A stretch of 64,000 bases of DNA from Microvirga lenta. Lineage in GTDB: Bacteria; Pseudomonadota; Alphaproteobacteria; Rhizobiales; Beijerinckiaceae. A model generated the notes under the pieces. That model had not been told where the DNA came from, searched no databases, and was given only the letters and a program-made list of their open reading frames with translations. Position 1 is the first letter of the stretch; each line of letters starts with the position of its first letter. The position numbers and the translations under genes were made by a program. This document shows, one piece after another, positions 8,286 to 15,866 of this stretch. The stretch covers positions 372,001 through 436,000 of the forward strand of contig NZ_JAJBBR010000001.1 in assembly GCF_020532555.1 (NCBI RefSeq). Reading direction: 5' to 3'.

Positions 8286-8903
8286 ATGACACTCGCGCCA
8301 CTTTTCATTTCGAGGCTGTCGCTGATTCTGGCCCTCGCCCTGCCCTTCCACGCCCATGCGGCCCAAACGGCGCAGGCCTGGTTCGGCGAGCAGGGCTACG
8401 TTCCGCCGGCACAGACCCGAATCATCGCATGTCACGGCTATGGCTGCGCTCGTAGAATGGCCCTTGTCGTCGATACCGCCCTGCTCACCCGTGCAAGAGG
8501 CACCCTGAGGGGCGCGCGCACGTCGCCCGAAGCGGAGAGGAAAGCCATCGGCGACGTGGTGAGGTCCTACACGGCCTACCTGGCACGCCAGTTCGGCGGC
8601 AGACCCGACCTGCCGGGCTCACCGCCACAGATGTCGGGGGTGCATGGTCAGATGGACTGTCTGGACGAGAGCGCGAACACGACCAGTCTGCTCCTGGTCC
8701 TGCAGGATCAGGGCCTCCTCGTCCACCATCGGGTCCAACGGCCGCAATCCCGCGGCTTCTTCATCGATGGACGCTATCCCCACACGACGGCGGTGATCGG
8801 GGAAAGGAAGACAGGGCGGGAGTGGGCGGTGGATCCCTGGGGCATGGCCCCAGGGCAGCGGCCGGATATCCTGCCGATAGCCGCATGGCGGCAGGCATCC
8901 TGA
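8286..8903 (+). CDS. Secreted protein with a possible transglutaminase-like Cys-His-Asp triad
   Basis: 205 residues. A signal peptide (ISRLSLILALALPFHAHA) is cleaved near AHAAQ. Later a Cys and two widely spaced candidates can be read as a papain/transglutaminase-type triad: Cys125 in MDCLDESANTTSLLL (Cys at the start of a helix), His166 in GRYPHTTAVI and Asp183 in WAVDPW. That arrangement resembles bacterial transglutaminase-like cysteine peptidases. Two more Cys at 49 and 54 could form a disulfide. No family name is certain, and the activity is inference. Confidence 0.7.
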   Translation: MTLAPLFISRLSLILALALPFHAHAAQTAQAWFGEQGYVPPAQTRIIACHGYGCARRMALVVDTALLTRARGTLRGARTSPEAERKAIGDVVRSYTAYLARQFGGRPDLPGSPPQMSGVHGQMDCLDESANTTSLLLVLQDQGLLVHHRVQRPQSRGFFIDGRYPHTTAVIGERKTGREWAVDPWGMAPGQRPDILPIAAWRQAS

Positions 8904-8921
8904 AGGCGGCGGACGGCGCCG

Positions 8922-9242
8922 TTACTTCAGGTGCTGGGCGAGGTGCTTGTTCATTTCGAACATCGTCACCTTGCTCTTGCCGAAGATCGGCTGAAGCTTG
9001 TCGTCGGCCAGGATCTCGCGCTTGTTCTCGGGATTCTGGAGGTTGTTCTTCTTGATGTAGTCCCACATCTTGCTCACCACCTCGCCGCGCGGAAGCGGGT
9101 CCGAACCGACGATGGCCGCCAGCTCCTTCGAAGGCTGCAAGGGCTTCTGGAGAGCGTTGGGCTTGGCTCCGCCAGTCTTGGCGGCTGCCTTGGCCGCAGG
9201 CTTCTTCGCACCGGCTTTTCCGTCTGTAGTCTTGGTCGGCAT
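8922..9242 (-). CDS. SWIB/MDM2-domain small basic protein
   Basis: 106 residues. The N-terminal third is a Lys/Ala-rich tail (about 1-35). The rest is a SWIB/MDM2 domain: LAAIVGSDPLPRGEVVSKMW, then DYIKKNNLQNPENKREILAD and DDKLQPIFGKSKVTMFEMNK. Stand-alone SWIB proteins occur in Chlamydiae and many alphaproteobacteria and are thought to be chromatin-associated. The basic tail suits DNA binding, which is inference. The start at 9242 is fixed by GGAGGA eight bases upstream. Confidence 0.9.
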   Translation of the reverse strand: MPTKTTDGKAGAKKPAAKAAAKTGGAKPNALQKPLQPSKELAAIVGSDPLPRGEVVSKMWDYIKKNNLQNPENKREILADDKLQPIFGKSKVTMFEMNKHLAQHLK

Positions 9243-9423
9243 AGATTCCTCCGAGGGTGGGTGAGTTACTCTTCGACAGCAGCGGGTCTGGCCGTGAAAA
9301 GTCCATTGGCTGCGCCCGTTCAGGCTTTCGGACGCTGTTCCTAAGCTCCGAACCTTCGACCAGGAAGCCAATATGGGCAGAGCTTATGTCCGCTCCGTGC
9401 CATCAGCAAGACGGGCCTGTGGA

Positions 9424-9876
9424 TCAAGCGGTCTTTGGGAAGGGCAAAATCTTTGCGGCAGCCTCATGGGAGGCCTGCATCCCCCGGGCCAGGGGGTGGA
9501 CCCTGCGGGTGCGCTCGGCGGCCGAGTGGACATGCGAGACGATGGCCTCGTTCGGGCACGGCTTCGCCAGGAAGGCCGCTCCGGGCGGCAGGTCCCCGAA
9601 GGCCGGCCATTGCCGGCCCGACATGATGAGTATTTCAGCCTCGGGCCAGGTCTCATGAACCTTGTGGGCCAGCTCGAAACCATTGCAGCCGACCGGCATC
9701 TCCACATCCGTCAGGAGCACGTTGACGCGCAGGCCGGCCTCCAGGATGACCAGGGCCTCCGTGGCGTTGGCGGCCTCGACCACTCTGAAACCTGCATCCT
9801 CAAGAAGCTCGGCGATGAAAAGACGGATCAGGGGCTCGTCTTCGACCAAAAGAACTGTGGACTGGTCCTCGGACAT
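9424..9876 (-). CDS. Single-domain response regulator (receiver only)
   Basis: 150 residues, one CheY-like receiver and no output domain. The acidic pair is VEDEP at 11-15, the phospho-acceptor Asp57 is in LLTDVEMP, and the lysine is Lys105 in AFLAKPC. The last 30 residues are an Arg/His-rich tail. A perfect EcfG-type promoter (9908-9932) lies 32 bases upstream, so it probably belongs to the general stress response. It lacks the F-A-T-G motif of the best-known stress single-domain regulators. The partner kinase is unknown. Confidence 0.88.
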   Translation of the reverse strand: MSEDQSTVLLVEDEPLIRLFIAELLEDAGFRVVEAANATEALVILEAGLRVNVLLTDVEMPVGCNGFELAHKVHETWPEAEILIMSGRQWPAFGDLPPGAAFLAKPCPNEAIVSHVHSAAERTRRVHPLARGMQASHEAAAKILPFPKTA

Positions 9877-9907
9877 GGTTTCTTGAACTCTTTATACATC
9901 GCTCACT

Positions 9908-9932
9908 AACGCTGCAGCAGCGACTTGGTTCC
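9908..9932 (-). promoter_or_regulatory. EcfG-type promoter of the receiver gene
   Basis: GGAAC, 16 bases, CGTT on the minus strand, an exact consensus match about 30 bases upstream of the start at 9876. Confidence 0.75.
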
Positions 9933-10118
9933 AACCACTTGCGGACCTCTTTCGTTTCCCAGCCCGGGATCGGGCGTCCAAGCCCGGCCCGGCGAAAGGG
10001 CCGACCGCCCCGGAGCCTCCCGGCGCTCCCTGAGCAATCGTCTTCGAGGTCCTGCGACAAGATAGGACGTCTGCCTTGCCGGAGGCTTGCAGCAAGGAGG
10101 CGGCGCCCCGGATCCTCC

Positions 10119-10140
10119 GGCCACGGCTAAGGCCGTGGCC
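10119..10140 (-). terminator. GC-rich hairpin overlapping the uvsE stop
   Basis: GGCCACGGC and GCCGTGGCC pair around TAAG, and the stem includes the stop codon of uvsE. No T run follows on the minus strand. Confidence 0.4.
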
Positions 10141-11200
10141 GACGCGCCTCGACGTAGCGGGCCAGCCCCTCGGAGGCGAGGTTCTTCAGCTTGGCCTCGA
10201 CCTCGAAGTCCGACCATTTCAGGTGGCCGGCGACCCAATCGTTGACCGCGTCGTTCCACATCAGGTCCGAGTGGGCGCGAAGGTCCCTCGGGCGCAGGCC
10301 GCTGCCGACGAGCCTGGCGAAATCGGGCCGGGTCTGGGTGTCGTGATCCGGCAGGAGGTCCTCGCGCGACACACTGACATGGCTCACGGGCCGGACGCCG
10401 CGCCAGGAGCGAACGATCTGCCGGATGCGCGGGTCGTCGGGCTCGATGTACTCGCCCCTGCTCGCAATCCAGTGGTGATGAAGGTCGAGCACGAGCGGCA
10501 GGTCGTCCGCGAGCGGCAGAAGGTCGTCGAGACCGTAACTGACTTCGTCGTTCTCGACCGTGATGAGATTGCGCGCCGTTTCGGAAAGGCGGGTCAGGCC
10601 CTCTCGAAACCCTTCGGCTCCGACGGCTCTCGCCCCCGCATGGATGTTGATATGCGCCCCGTCGGGATGCCAGCCTCCGTCGTAGCCGAGAAGCCCCATC
10701 ACCTCGGCGTGATACTCGAACTCCGCGACCCCGTTCGCGAGAGCGGAGGGGTTGGCCGAGGCGATGACGCAGAACTGGCCGGGATGCATGCTCAGCCGCA
10801 CCCCTCCCTCCCGGGCGATCCGCCCGGTCGCGGCGAGGCTTTCCTCGATCATCCCCCGCAGGTCCGAATCCCGGTAGTAGTCACGGCACGTGGGATGCGT
10901 ATAGCCGGGCAGCAGGTCGCTCGACAGGCGATGCAGGCGCTCGATGCGAGGACGCGCGGCGACATGCTCGATCTGCCGTCGGACCGCCCCGAGATTGTGG
11001 GAGACCACCGAGGCCAGCTTGTCGTAGGCAGCCGCGCCGCCCAGGCGTCCCAGATAGGCCATGGTCACCGACGTGGTGTTCAGCTCCGGGGCCGTCGCCG
11101 GTCGTCCTTCGCCGGGCTCAGGGACATATTTGCAGCAGAAGCCCAGCCGGGGGCTGCTCAGGGCCGACGCGGCGCTCGTGCAGTCCGACGCTTCGGTCAA
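10127..11200 (-). CDS. uvsE: UV DNA damage endonuclease UvsE/UvdE
   Basis: 357 residues, a TIM-barrel metal-dependent endonuclease that nicks 5' of UV photoproducts and other distorting lesions. Family motifs seen in order: RLGFCCKYVPE, NTTSVTMAYLGRL, VRLSMHPGQFCVIASAN, HINIHAGA, LITVENDEVSYGL, DLPLVLDLHHHW and DLRAHSDLMWND. The start is a TTG at 11200 with GGAGG eight bases upstream. It lies 27 bases after a receiver gene and should be read from that gene's EcfG-type promoter, which would make UV repair part of the general stress response. Confidence 0.93.
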   Translation of the reverse strand: MTEASDCTSAASALSSPRLGFCCKYVPEPGEGRPATAPELNTTSVTMAYLGRLGGAAAYDKLASVVSHNLGAVRRQIEHVAARPRIERLHRLSSDLLPGYTHPTCRDYYRDSDLRGMIEESLAATGRIAREGGVRLSMHPGQFCVIASANPSALANGVAEFEYHAEVMGLLGYDGGWHPDGAHINIHAGARAVGAEGFREGLTRLSETARNLITVENDEVSYGLDDLLPLADDLPLVLDLHHHWIASRGEYIEPDDPRIRQIVRSWRGVRPVSHVSVSREDLLPDHDTQTRPDFARLVGSGLRPRDLRAHSDLMWNDAVNDWVAGHLKWSDFEVEAKLKNLASEGLARYVEARRPRP

Positions 11201-11227
11201 GAAGCGCGCCTCCGGCCTCGGGACGTC

Positions 11228-11584
11228 TCAGTGGAACGAGAATCGGTCATGCGCAGCCTCGGCGATCGACTTGCGGATGGCTCTCTCCTCGAAAGGCTTC
11301 GGGATGAACGAAGCCCCTCTCAGGCCTGGAGGCACCTCCGCCGGACGGGACGCCGACACGAACGCAAAAGGAATCCGCCGCTCCAGCAATTCCGCGGCAA
11401 TTCCGAACGTCTTTCCGCCAACGATATCGATATCGAGCAGAGCGTAATCGAATTTGTCCTCCAGGTGTTCCTGGGCCTCGGCGATGGACTCGAACACTCC
11501 GACTACTTCGTGCCCCTCGCCTTCGACTATCGCCTGCAGGTCAAGCGCAATGAATGGATCATCTTCTAGAATCAGAACCCGCAC
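11228..11584 (-). CDS. Single-domain response regulator upstream of uvsE
   Basis: 118 residues, a bare receiver. Acidic pair LEDDP at 6-10, phospho-acceptor Asp51 in YALLDIDIVGG, and Lys96 in SFIPKPF. No output domain. It heads a two-gene operon with uvsE. A perfect EcfG-type promoter lies about 100 bases upstream (11683-11708). The likely role is to tune a stress phosphorelay by protein contact or phosphate sink; the partner is unknown. Confidence 0.88.
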   Translation of the reverse strand: MRVLILEDDPFIALDLQAIVEGEGHEVVGVFESIAEAQEHLEDKFDYALLDIDIVGGKTFGIAAELLERRIPFAFVSASRPAEVPPGLRGASFIPKPFEERAIRKSIAEAAHDRFSFH

Positions 11585-11682
11585 ACCATCACTCCATCAA
11601 TAAATCCAATTCGGATTTTTATTCGTCCTCCCGGCGCATTCGGTACGCTTGCGGACGCAATGCTATTGGAAAACAGATGGAG

Positions 11683-11708
11683 AACGGCATTTGGAGCACA
11701 GTAGTTCC
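11683..11708 (-). promoter_or_regulatory. EcfG-type promoter of the receiver-uvsE operon
   Basis: GGAAC, 17 bases, CGTT on the minus strand, an exact consensus match. The leader to the ATG at 11584 would be about 90 bases and contains an AAATCC/GGATTT hairpin near 11605. Confidence 0.72.
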
Positions 11709-11827
11709 AGAAGTCGAAGGAAAGGGCACTGACTTCAAGGAGTTAAGGTTAAGCTTCCCTTACGGAAGATCAGCATTGGCCCGCGGCCTGCGGAGCACCG
11801 GCCACCCCAGGCTCCCGTGTAATGAAA

Positions 11828-11852
11828 AAGCGCCGGCACAAGGCCGGCGCTT
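11828..11852 (-). terminator. Terminator of the four-gene membrane stress operon
   Basis: A perfect 10-base stem (AAGCGCCGGC and complement) with loop ACAAG. On the minus strand it is followed by a run of T, 21 bases after the stop of the gene at 11873. Confidence 0.85.
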
Positions 11853-11872
11853 CGAGATTGCCGAGGAACGGC

Positions 11873-12658
11873 TCAGTGGCGATTGGTGCCGGGCTGGTCC
11901 GCCTGGAACCCGTTCCCGCGCCCCCCGGATTGAGCATCGTCGCCGCCGAGGCTCTCTTCGATGTATTCCCGTCCCATGTCGGCGGCTTCGCGGGCGTAGC
12001 GGAGGCCCTGGCTGCGGACCTCGTCGGCCCACTCGCCGAAGACCTCGTTCTCGCGGCGGGTGCGCGGCAGCAGGGCGCCCAGGGCGAGACCGGCCGCGAG
12101 GCCGACCAGGCCGACCACCATCGGGTTCTCCGCGACGTATTGCTGAACGCCGCCGCGCATGTTGCCGAAGCTCGTCCCGGAGCGGCTGCGCATGCGGCTC
12201 GTCCGGCGGGACTGGCCGCCGCGGCGGCTGCCGGAGCCGGAAGCCCAACCCGACACCCGCTCGTAGGTGTCCTGAGCCCATTCGGACGCGCCCTCGTAGG
12301 CGTCCGAGGCCTTCTCGCGAGCCTGATCGGCTGCGTTGCGGGCCTGCTCGCTGGCCTGAGCACCCGCACCCTGCTGGCTCTTGCCCGCCGAGCCGGATTG
12401 TTCCTTGCCGGAGCGGTCCTGATCGGACTGGCCGGCGGAATGGGTCCTGTCGGTTCCGCCGAGCGGTTTGGAGGTGTGCGATGCGAGCGTGGAGCTCTGC
12501 GCCGGCTTCGTATCCTCGTGAGCATGGGGCATCGGAGGCTGGCCGACATTGCCGACGGAGGTGCCGGCCGAAATCTTCGAACCCGTTCCGGAATCGCTCC
12601 CCGTCGTCCGCTTTTCGGTCGAGGAAGTCTTGCCGGGTTCATTCTTGGGATCAGCCAT
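11873..12658 (-). CDS. DUF883/ElaB-like protein with long disordered N-terminus
   Basis: 261 residues. Residues 1 to about 110 are low complexity, rich in Ser, Gly, Gln, Thr and Lys. Next is a helical stretch ARNAADQAREKASDAYEGAS, then an Arg/Ser-rich patch. One glycine-zipper membrane segment follows, ENPMVVGLVGLAAGLALGAL, with a charged tail EVFGEWADEV. The C-terminal part resembles YqjD/ElaB-type membrane anchors. It is the last gene of a four-gene operon starting at 14023. Function unknown; membrane stress protection is inferred from the operon. Confidence 0.78.
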   Translation of the reverse strand: MADPKNEPGKTSSTEKRTTGSDSGTGSKISAGTSVGNVGQPPMPHAHEDTKPAQSSTLASHTSKPLGGTDRTHSAGQSDQDRSGKEQSGSAGKSQQGAGAQASEQARNAADQAREKASDAYEGASEWAQDTYERVSGWASGSGSRRGGQSRRTSRMRSRSGTSFGNMRGGVQQYVAENPMVVGLVGLAAGLALGALLPRTRRENEVFGEWADEVRSQGLRYAREAADMGREYIEESLGGDDAQSGGRGNGFQADQPGTNRH

Positions 12659-12678
12659 CGAAAGCTCCTATACGTTCG

Positions 12679-13080
12679 TTAGATGCGGGAATTCATCGTG
12701 CGCCGGGGCTCATACGGCTCATCCGGCGACTGCAGGGTCGTGGCACCCGCACTGTAGACACGGGTATCGAGGGGCTCCGCCACCAGGTCCTCGTCGACGA
12801 CCACGTGGGTGCTCCGGCGCGGCAGCGGCTGCGGCCGCCCGAGGCGGTGGACGAGAAGGCCGATCCCCGCGGCGATCAACATGACCGGAACGGGGTTTCG
12901 CTTGATGGTCAGGAGGACATTGTCGAAGAGCGGCGCATAGCGGCCTGCCCGTGCCGTGCCCAGCATGTCGTCGACCACACCCGAAACCGACATCCGGTCC
13001 TGGAGGCGGTCGATGGTCAGGTCGAGCTTCGCGCGGCTTTGCTCGATGTCTTTTTCCAGATCGTGCAGGTCTTGTGTCAT
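12679..13080 (-). CDS. DUF3618 membrane protein
   Basis: 133 residues. The N-terminal DUF3618 motif is LEKDIEQSRAKLDLTIDRLQ, a helix that ends in DRMS. One membrane segment (NPVPVMLIAAGIGLLVHRLG) follows, then a soluble tail. The ATG at 13080 overlaps the stop of the preceding gene by four bases (ATGA), so the two are translationally coupled. DUF3618 proteins commonly travel with YqjD/YqjE-type proteins in alphaproteobacterial stress operons. Role unknown. Confidence 0.85.
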   Translation of the reverse strand: MTQDLHDLEKDIEQSRAKLDLTIDRLQDRMSVSGVVDDMLGTARAGRYAPLFDNVLLTIKRNPVPVMLIAAGIGLLVHRLGRPQPLPRRSTHVVVDEDLVAEPLDTRVYSAGATTLQSPDEPYEPRRTMNSRI

Positions 13081-13472
13081 CCCGTGACCCTTTCGGACAG
13101 CACTTCGGCATCGCGCTTGAGCGAGCGGACGGTCCTCTGAGGCGACAACGGGGTCGACGACATGGCGTGACGCCCGTAGAGGCCGAGCCCGATGGCGATG
13201 ACGGCCATGACGCCGCCGACGATCAGAGCGGCAAGCGCCTCCGAATTGACGACGGTCGCCAGCCAATCGACAAGCGCATCCGTGAACAGGATGATCGCGG
13301 CAATCGCAAAGATCGCCGCCACGACCACCATGGCGAGTCCGACGAAGATCGTCCGGACGTTTTGAGTCATTTCCGTGCGGAAGAGAGCGAACTCCTTCTG
13401 CGCGAGATCGGTCGACTCGCGCAGAGCCTCACCGACGAGGCCCTGGATTGTCTGATTGCCGTTTGCTGTCAT
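13077..13472 (-). CDS. YqjE / DUF1469 (phage-holin-like) membrane protein
   Basis: 131 residues. An N-terminal amphipathic helix (TIQGLVGEALRESTDLAQKE) leads to two membrane spans: FVGLAMVVVAAIFAIAAIIL and an ALIVGGVMAVIAIGLGLY segment. This is the layout of the actinobacterial/proteobacterial holin-superfamily-III proteins, YqjE in E. coli. No phage genes are near, so holin action is unlikely. It is the second gene of the stress operon and lies 11 bases after the YqjD-like gene. Confidence 0.85.
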   Translation of the reverse strand: MTANGNQTIQGLVGEALRESTDLAQKEFALFRTEMTQNVRTIFVGLAMVVVAAIFAIAAIILFTDALVDWLATVVNSEALAALIVGGVMAVIAIGLGLYGRHAMSSTPLSPQRTVRSLKRDAEVLSERVTG

Positions 13473-13483
13473 GCTGCCCTCCG

Positions 13484-14023
13484 TCAGACGCTCGCCCGAG
13501 CCCGCGAGCCCTGACCCTGCTTCGAGCGACCGCGACTGCCGCCGCCCCGCGCAGGACCGGAGATGTTCTGATCGTGCCTGAGCTCTTCAGCCGTGCTCTT
13601 GATGAAGCGGGCCGTCAGGAAGCCGACGGCGACGGACACGGCCGCAACAGTTGCCGGACGGCGGCGGACCATGCCTTCGAAGTCGTTGAAGATATCGGCG
13701 AAGCTGCGCTCGCGGATCGTGTCGGCCAGGGTCTCCAGACCCTCGGCGGCGCTGTCGACGACGGCGCGGATATTCGGCCGCTCCTCGAAGGATCCCGTCG
13801 AATCCCGCAGCGAGTTGGCGAAGTCCGCAACCGACTGAGCAATGTCGTCCTTGCGGCGATCCGCATAATCGGTGGCCTGATCGCGAGCCGCATCGATGAA
13901 GTGACGACCCCGCTCGACTGCAGCGCCTGCCACACCGCCGACGTCTTCCTTCAACGCGTCCCAATCATCGCCACGGATATCTTTCTGGCCATTTCCATTA
14001 CTGTTTTGCTGTCCGACGCCCAT
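13484..14023 (-). CDS. YqjD/ElaB-like stress membrane protein
   Basis: 179 residues. The helical first part has GRHFIDAARDQATDYADRRK and ERPNIRAVVDSAAEGLETLA, then a single membrane span RRPATVAAVSVAVGFLTARF and a basic Gly/Arg tail. E. coli YqjD binds ribosomes at the inner membrane in stationary phase; homologues here are usually EcfG targets. The ATG at 14023 is chosen for AGAGG seven bases upstream; a TTG two codons earlier is possible. First gene of the operon 14023-11873. Confidence 0.82.
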   Translation of the reverse strand: MGVGQQNSNGNGQKDIRGDDWDALKEDVGGVAGAAVERGRHFIDAARDQATDYADRRKDDIAQSVADFANSLRDSTGSFEERPNIRAVVDSAAEGLETLADTIRERSFADIFNDFEGMVRRRPATVAAVSVAVGFLTARFIKSTAEELRHDQNISGPARGGGSRGRSKQGQGSRARASV

Positions 14024-14127
14024 GGTCAACCTCTCTCAATCGTGAGGAAGTAACCACTAGAAGCGCGGCAGGTTCCCCATACTCCAAGGACTGTTGGAGT
14101 ATTTGCCCATGCCCCGTCTCAGACGGC

Positions 14128-14153
14128 AACGTTCGAGGGTGTCCCGGTGTTCA
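14128..14153 (-). promoter_or_regulatory. Near-consensus EcfG-type promoter of the YqjD-like operon
   Basis: TGAAC, 17 bases, CGTT on the minus strand, one mismatch to GGAAC-N17-CGTT. The predicted leader to 14023 is about 95 bases. Confidence 0.5.
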
Positions 14154-14288
14154 CTCGCGCGTGAATCGATAAGCCGGAAGGGGTAACGATTATGGGCGGC
14201 GCTGCACGGCTCCGCCGCCTGAAGGGCGGGATCGAATTCCCGCATGTCCCGATATAACTCCTGGTTGATTTAGTTCATATTTCATCTT

Positions 14289-14789
14289 ATGAGTTGCAAG
14301 CTTCGCCGGGACACGACCGATCCCGGGGGAGCACCCGACATCCTGCGGGAGCTGCTGCGGCGCCGGCGGGATGCGGTCACGCCGTTCAATGCCCCTGGAC
14401 CCGCAAGCCTTTTGAGAGACGCCATGCCCCCGTCAACCTCGGACCTGCCGAGCGCCGCCTCTTGTGAGCCGGCCTCCCTGCCCTCCCGCCTGCCCTCGAC
14501 CGAACGCCCGTCTGGAACGGAAAGCGGAACCTCGCCCGGTCAAGGCAGCTTTCTTGGCTCCTTCGCCTACGAGGAACTCGCAGGCGGGGCCTGTTCGGCG
14601 CTTCAGGGCGTCGTTCCTCAGCTCTCGCCTGCGACGCGGCTGAGGCTCTCGGCCTTCATCCATCTCATCAAGGATCCGGCGGGGATGAAAGCGTCTCTCG
14701 AACTGCGGCAGGGCGGCGGCTTGTGCCTGACGCTGACCGCGGATGCGGCCGAAGCTCGCCTTGGGCAGGCTTCGTCAGGCACGCGGTAG
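14289..14789 (+). CDS. Hypothetical protein
   Basis: Up to 166 residues. The first 80 are low complexity (Pro, Ser, Arg). The second half looks like true coding sequence: FAYEELAGGACSALQGVVPQ, then TRLRLSAFIHLIKDPAGMKA and LRQGGGLCLTLTADAAEARL. No ribosome site precedes 14289. An ATG at 14424 (MPPSTSD) has GAGAG upstream and would give 121 residues. It is convergent with the DUF892 gene. No family recognised; the reading frame itself is moderately supported. Confidence 0.45.
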   Translation: MSCKLRRDTTDPGGAPDILRELLRRRRDAVTPFNAPGPASLLRDAMPPSTSDLPSAASCEPASLPSRLPSTERPSGTESGTSPGQGSFLGSFAYEELAGGACSALQGVVPQLSPATRLRLSAFIHLIKDPAGMKASLELRQGGGLCLTLTADAAEARLGQASSGTR

Positions 14790-14861
14790 GCAGCCCGCAG
14801 AAAAGCGGATCCGGTTCTGCCCGCCAGGATGCGCATGAGGAATGGAGCGCCGACGCGAAAA

Positions 14862-14886
14862 ACCCCGCACCTGTCGGGCGCGGGGT
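14862..14886 (-). terminator. Terminator of the DUF892 gene
   Basis: ACCCCGC pairs with GCGGGGT (one mismatch next to the loop). On the minus strand a short T run follows. It lies 27 bases after the stop at 14913. Confidence 0.6.
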
Positions 14887-14912
14887 CCGCTCGTCCGCAA
14901 CCGGGATAAGGA

Positions 14913-15407
14913 TCAGGCGGCCTTGGTGTTGACCCGCGCCTCGGCCAGCTGGGTCAGCAGCTTGTCGGTCTTCTTCTCCTCCTCGAGGTTCTGTTCGATA
15001 AGGCGGACCGCATCCTTCATGCCGAGTTCCTCGGCCCAGGTCCTGAGCGAGCCGTAACGGGTGATCTCGTAGTGCTCGACCGCCTGCGCGGCCGCCAGGA
15101 TGCCCGCATCGAGGGCGACGCTGTCGGCGAAGTCCTCCATGACTTCCTTGCCTTCTTCGATGATGCCGTTGATCGCCTCGCACTGTACGCCGCGAGCCGC
15201 CTTGCCCAGCATCTTGAAGACCTCTTCCAGCCGCTCGATCTGGCCTTCGGTTTCTTCCCGGTGTGTCTCGAAGGCCTGCCTCAGCTCATCGGACTCGGCC
15301 GCCTTCGCCATCTTCGGCAAGGCTTTCAGGATCTGCTTCTCCGCGTAATAGACATCCTTCAAAGTATGGAGGAACAGGTCTTCGAGTGTCTTTTCCTTCG
15401 CTGCCAT
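14913..15407 (-). CDS. DUF892 ferritin-like stress protein (YciE/YciF type)
   Basis: 164 residues, a four-helix ferritin-like DUF892 protein. Motifs: LEDLFLHTLKDVYYAEKQIL, then HREETEGQIERLEEVF, AAAQAVEHYEITRYG and LEEEKKTDKLLTQLAE. The Glu and His residues in these helices are the expected di-metal ligands. Such proteins are typical general-stress products; the catalytic role is unknown. The start is fixed by AGGAG upstream of 15407. A perfect EcfG-type promoter sits at 15438-15462. A paralogue lies at 55399-55902. Confidence 0.92.
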   Translation of the reverse strand: MAAKEKTLEDLFLHTLKDVYYAEKQILKALPKMAKAAESDELRQAFETHREETEGQIERLEEVFKMLGKAARGVQCEAINGIIEEGKEVMEDFADSVALDAGILAAAQAVEHYEITRYGSLRTWAEELGMKDAVRLIEQNLEEEKKTDKLLTQLAEARVNTKAA

Positions 15408-15437
15408 CGCTAGAGCTCCTTGGTTGAGAGTGGACTC

Positions 15438-15462
15438 AACGACAGCCAAGATTGGTGGTTCC
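15438..15462 (-). promoter_or_regulatory. EcfG-type promoter of the DUF892 gene
   Basis: GGAAC, 16 bases, CGTT, exact match on the minus strand, 31 bases upstream of the start at 15407. It is back to back with the plus-strand promoter at 15491. Confidence 0.82.
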
Positions 15463-15490
15463 GCGACCTCACGAGACTCCTTCCCGGAGC

Positions 15491-15516
15491 GGAACCGTCG
15501 CGCCCCGCGTGGCGTT
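15491..15516 (+). promoter_or_regulatory. EcfG-type promoter of the DUF2892 gene
   Basis: GGAAC, 17 bases, CGTT, exact match on the plus strand, 40 bases upstream of the TTG at 15556. Confidence 0.8.
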
Positions 15517-15555
15517 CGGGTCAGGCGAAAGTCAGGCGAAAGAAGGAGAATTCCC

Positions 15556-15804
15556 TTGAAAAACATGAGCGGCCATTCCGATGGCGAACACAACCTGTCC
15601 ATGGCGGAACGCGGCGCCTATATCGCTGTCGGCCTCGGCCTCGCGGCGGCCGGCGTGAAGCCTCGCCCCAACCCGCTCCTCAACGTGGTCGCCCTCCTCG
15701 GCGGGTCCTACCTGGCTTGGAGCGGATATGTCGGAAACTGCCCGGTCAAGGCTGCCCTCATGGGCCCGGAAGGCTCCTCTGGGCGCATCTCCCACCGGAG
15801 CTGA
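15556..15804 (+). CDS. DUF2892 (YgaP-like) small membrane protein
   Basis: 82 residues. NMSGHSDGEHNLSMAERGAY leads into IAVGLGLAAAGVKPRPNPLL and VVALLGGSYLAWSGYVGNCP, a DUF2892 layout of two membrane segments with a C-terminal Cys motif (GNCPVKAAL). I choose the TTG at 15556 because AAGGAG lies seven bases upstream; an ATG at 15565 sits 16 bases away from it. Driven by a perfect EcfG-type promoter, so probably a stress membrane protein. Confidence 0.8.
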   Translation: MKNMSGHSDGEHNLSMAERGAYIAVGLGLAAAGVKPRPNPLLNVVALLGGSYLAWSGYVGNCPVKAALMGPEGSSGRISHRS

Positions 15805-15813
15805 CGAAAATTC

Positions 15814-15843
15814 GCGGGCCACGGCGCAGAGGCAGTGGCCCGC
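15814..15843. terminator. Hairpin between convergent DUF2892 and GlsB genes
   Basis: GCGGGCCAC (15814-15822) pairs exactly with GTGGCCCGC (15835-15843) across a 12-base loop, between two convergent genes. Confidence 0.6.
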
Positions 15844-15866
15844 AGGATGATCGGACGAGGCCGTGA

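Noticed and set aside
11554..13140. A 528-codon plus-strand frame
   Set aside because: It lies opposite the DUF883-like and DUF3618 genes and reads as Arg/Pro/Ser repeats.
13077..13472. Phage holin as sign of a prophage
   Set aside because: The YqjE/DUF1469 protein belongs to a stress operon, with no phage genes around.
14057..14245. A 62-codon minus-strand frame before the YqjD-like operon
   Set aside because: No ribosome site, and the likely EcfG promoter lies inside it.
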